From Alphaproteobacteria bacterium (GTDB lineage: Bacteria > Pseudomonadota > Alphaproteobacteria > Rs-D84): a DNA stretch of 7,878 nucleotides. The stretch spans positions 1-7,878 of the forward strand of contig JAKSSZ010000024.1 in the NCBI GenBank assembly GCA_024402835.1, given 5' to 3'. Under the pieces are notes generated by a model. That model did not search any database. It was not told the origin of the DNA and saw nothing but the letters and a program-made list of their open reading frames with translations. The position numbers and the translations under genes are program-made. This document shows positions 6,380 through 7,878 of this stretch, one piece after another. How positions within the stretch are numbered: the stretch's first letter is position 1; each line of letters opens with the position of its first letter.

Positions 6380-7201
6380 ATGACTTGGACAATATTAATC
6401 CTAGTATTAGCAATTGCTTTGTATATGTTTGGCGACAAGTTTGTTAAACAATCCGGCAAAAAAACTTCTACTATGGATATCGTTATGCACAAAGGTATAT
6501 CTGTTGTTGCAATTATGTTGATTGCTGGTGCTGTATGCCGTTTGTGGACACCTGCATACTTGGTACATACAAATCCTGCTATCTTGCAAGAAATGGTTAC
6601 ATCTATGCAAACACAACAAGAAGAACAAAAGAACAAAGAAGTTCGTAAATATGTTGCTTCTCACATGGATGAAATGATTGGTGGTGCACCAATTGTTGGT
6701 GATGAAAAAGCAGCACATACAATATTCTTGTTCTCTGATTATTCATGCCCTTACTGCCGTCGTGTTCACGGTGAAATTTCACGTGTAATGGCAGATCGTA
6801 AAGACGTTCGTCTTGTATTGAAAAACTTCTCTATACACGGTGTTTTATCTGATGCTCCTGCTCAAGCTGTTATCGCAGCTAAATTGCAAGACAATGCAAA
6901 AGCAGCACAATTGGATAAATTGTTGATGGATAAAGATTATTTCACTCAAGATGATATGAAAAATAGAGATAAATTACCTTCTATTATCGAAGCTAATGTT
7001 ATGAAGTTGGCAAAAGAAGCCGGACTTGATACAAAGAAATTAGCCGCTGATATGAAAGGTGAAGAAGTTGCAAAAGAATTGAATAATGTTCGTGAATTAG
7101 CACAACGTTTTGAAATCTCTGGAACACCTTACTTGATTATTGATAGCAAGGCATTCCCAGGTGCAATTCCTTATAGCAAAATCATAGATGCTTTGAAATA
7201 A
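6380..7201 (+). CDS. DsbA/Com1-family thiol:disulfide oxidoreductase with an N-terminal membrane hairpin
   Basis: This is a thioredoxin-fold enzyme that makes or reshuffles disulfide bonds in exported proteins in the periplasm. The active site is C123-P-Y-C126 in FSDYSCPYCRRVHGEI, and the cis-proline is P250 in ISGTPYLII. Between them lies the helical insertion typical of DsbA (residues 155-235, with APAQAVIAAKLQ near 160-170). The N-terminus is unusual: two hydrophobic segments (about 2-17 and 39-56) flank a Lys-rich loop (DKFVKQSGKK). This predicts a membrane hairpin with both ends in the periplasm rather than one cleaved signal peptide. A Gln/Glu/Lys-rich linker (78-90) follows. Total length is 273 residues. 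The strong AGGAG site and many C-ending codons suggest good expression. A hairpin terminator follows at 7222. It could act as DsbA-like oxidase or DsbC/G-like isomerase; no DsbB gene is visible nearby. Confidence 0.88.
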   Translation: MTWTILILVLAIALYMFGDKFVKQSGKKTSTMDIVMHKGISVVAIMLIAGAVCRLWTPAYLVHTNPAILQEMVTSMQTQQEEQKNKEVRKYVASHMDEMIGGAPIVGDEKAAHTIFLFSDYSCPYCRRVHGEISRVMADRKDVRLVLKNFSIHGVLSDAPAQAVIAAKLQDNAKAAQLDKLLMDKDYFTQDDMKNRDKLPSIIEANVMKLAKEAGLDTKKLAADMKGEEVAKELNNVRELAQRFEISGTPYLIIDSKAFPGAIPYSKIIDALK

Positions 7202-7221
7202 GATTATTTCAAGAGTGAATA

Positions 7222-7252
7222 AAAAAACTCCCAAAATATTTGGGAGTTTTTT
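7222..7252. terminator. Bidirectional intrinsic terminator between the DsbA-family gene and polA
   Basis: A perfect inverted repeat has 14-bp arms (7222-7235 and 7239-7252) and a 3-base loop ATA. The core is CTCCCAAA/TTTGGGAG, flanked by A6 on the left and T6 on the right, so each strand reads a GC-containing hairpin followed by a T-tract. It serves both convergent genes. Its right arm overlaps the first two bases of the polA stop codon complement (7251-7253). Confidence 0.93.
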
Positions 7253-7878
7253 ATTTTGACCATAATTTATTGATGTTAACTTCTGCCACTAATGGTACAG
7301 ATAATTTTACAATTGTTTCCATAATGTTTTTTATTTGTGATGCAAATTGTTCTGTATATTCTGTTTTACATTCAAAAATAATTTCATCGTGAACTTGTAC
7401 AATCATACGGATTTTATCTTTATTTTTTTGAATAATTTTATGATATATATCAACCATAACTTTACGCATTAAATCTGCTTCAAACCCTTGGACTGGTGCG
7501 TTGATTGCGGCTCGCAAAGCATATGTTTTTAATCGTGGTATTTTTACGTCTGGTAATTCTATACGGCGTCCCCATGGTGTTAAAACAAAGGCATTATCCA
7601 AAGCAAATTGTTTTGTTCTTTCAATATAGTCATAAATTTCTGGTATGCTATCCATATAAGATTGAATTATATTTTTTGCTTCATCTTTTGTTATTCCTAA
7701 TTGGGCTGACAATCCCCATGGTGAAATACCATAAATAATTGAAAAATTAACTGTTTTGGCTGCTCGTCTTAAATGTGCTGGAACGGTTTGTTCTGGTGAT
7801 ATATTAAATATTTTGCGAGCAGTTTGCTCGTGGATATCTTGATTTTTATTAAAGGTATCTTTGAATATTGATACATTT
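7251..7878 (-). CDS. polA: DNA polymerase I, C-terminal polymerase domain, N-terminal part outside the window
   Basis: The minus-strand frame is open to the right edge, so about 209 C-terminal residues of a family A polymerase are present; the gene does not start at the TTG at 7712. The order of motifs is clear. DIHEQTARKIF (about 7838-7806) is followed by the O-helix RRAAKTVNFSIIYG (7769-7728) with the dNTP-binding Arg, Lys, Phe and Tyr of family A enzymes. Then come TPWGRRIELP and RAAINAPVQGFEADLMRK, and finally motif C VQVHDEIIFE with the catalytic Asp at 7386-7388. All visible catalytic residues are intact. The enzyme fills gaps and replaces Okazaki primers; whether 5' and 3' exonuclease domains are present cannot be seen here. 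The Phe at the position of E. coli F762 predicts discrimination against dideoxynucleotides. It converges on the DsbA-family gene with a shared terminator. Confidence 0.96.
   Translation of the reverse strand, partial: NVSIFKDTFNKNQDIHEQTARKIFNISPEQTVPAHLRRAAKTVNFSIIYGISPWGLSAQLGITKDEAKNIIQSYMDSIPEIYDYIERTKQFALDNAFVLTPWGRRIELPDVKIPRLKTYALRAAINAPVQGFEADLMRKVMVDIYHKIIQKNKDKIRMIVQVHDEIIFECKTEYTEQFASQIKNIMETIVKLSVPLVAEVNINKLWSK

Noticed and set aside
6518..6540. Lipobox-like segment LIAGAVC in the DsbA-family protein
   Set aside because: The residue before Cys53 is Val and the segment follows another hydrophobic helix, so it does not fit a lipoprotein signal.
6358..6718. Minus-strand frames across the DsbA-family gene, rich in Cys and hydrophobic residues
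   Set aside because: They mirror the codons of the real gene, and no start signal or promoter supports them.
7251..7712. A complete 153-residue gene starting at TTG 7712 on the minus strand
   Set aside because: The frame stays open to the right edge and encodes the DNA polymerase I O-helix upstream of 7712, so this is an internal codon of polA.

Overview
The window is strongly AT-rich and densely coding, with eight protein genes that all end in TAA. It looks like chromosomal DNA of an AT-rich Gram-negative bacterium, most likely a host-associated or uncultured alphaproteobacterium. The evidence is an outer-membrane autotransporter barrel, a PpiD-type periplasmic chaperone, a DsbA-family thiol oxidoreductase, and a tpiA gene divergent from a PpiD/SurA_N gene, an arrangement familiar in Alphaproteobacteria. 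The lineage is inferred from gene content and order; no rRNA or other phylogenetic marker is present. I see no tRNA, rRNA, CRISPR array, insertion sequence or prophage module.

Layout. (1) 2-2332, plus strand: the 3' part of a large gene for a subtilase-like (S8) autotransporter, cut by the left edge, with a weak hairpin over its stop codon. (2) 2417-2878, plus strand: a 153-residue protein of unknown family behind a good sigma70-like promoter. It converges on grpE with 7 bp between the stop codons. (3) 4145 down to 2886, minus strand: a tpiA-grpE operon. (4) 4146-4210: a compact divergent promoter region. (5) 4211-6305, plus strand: ppiD followed by recO. (6) 6380-7201, plus strand: a membrane-anchored DsbA-family protein with a strong ribosome binding site. 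(7) 7222-7252: a perfect 14-bp-stem bidirectional terminator between the DsbA gene and convergent polA. (8) 7251-7878, minus strand: the C-terminal polymerase part of polA, cut by the right edge.

Most genes are housekeeping: glycolysis (tpiA), protein folding in the cytoplasm (grpE) and envelope (ppiD, DsbA-like), and DNA repair and replication (recO, polA). PpiD and the DsbA-like protein would serve secreted proteins such as the autotransporter. The two least ordinary items are the autotransporter, whose protease-like domain seems to have lost the catalytic serine and the oxyanion asparagine, and the unknown 153-residue gene with its own promoter and a possible HEPN-like Rx5H motif. I see no clear new multi-gene system; these two genes are the best candidates for new biology.
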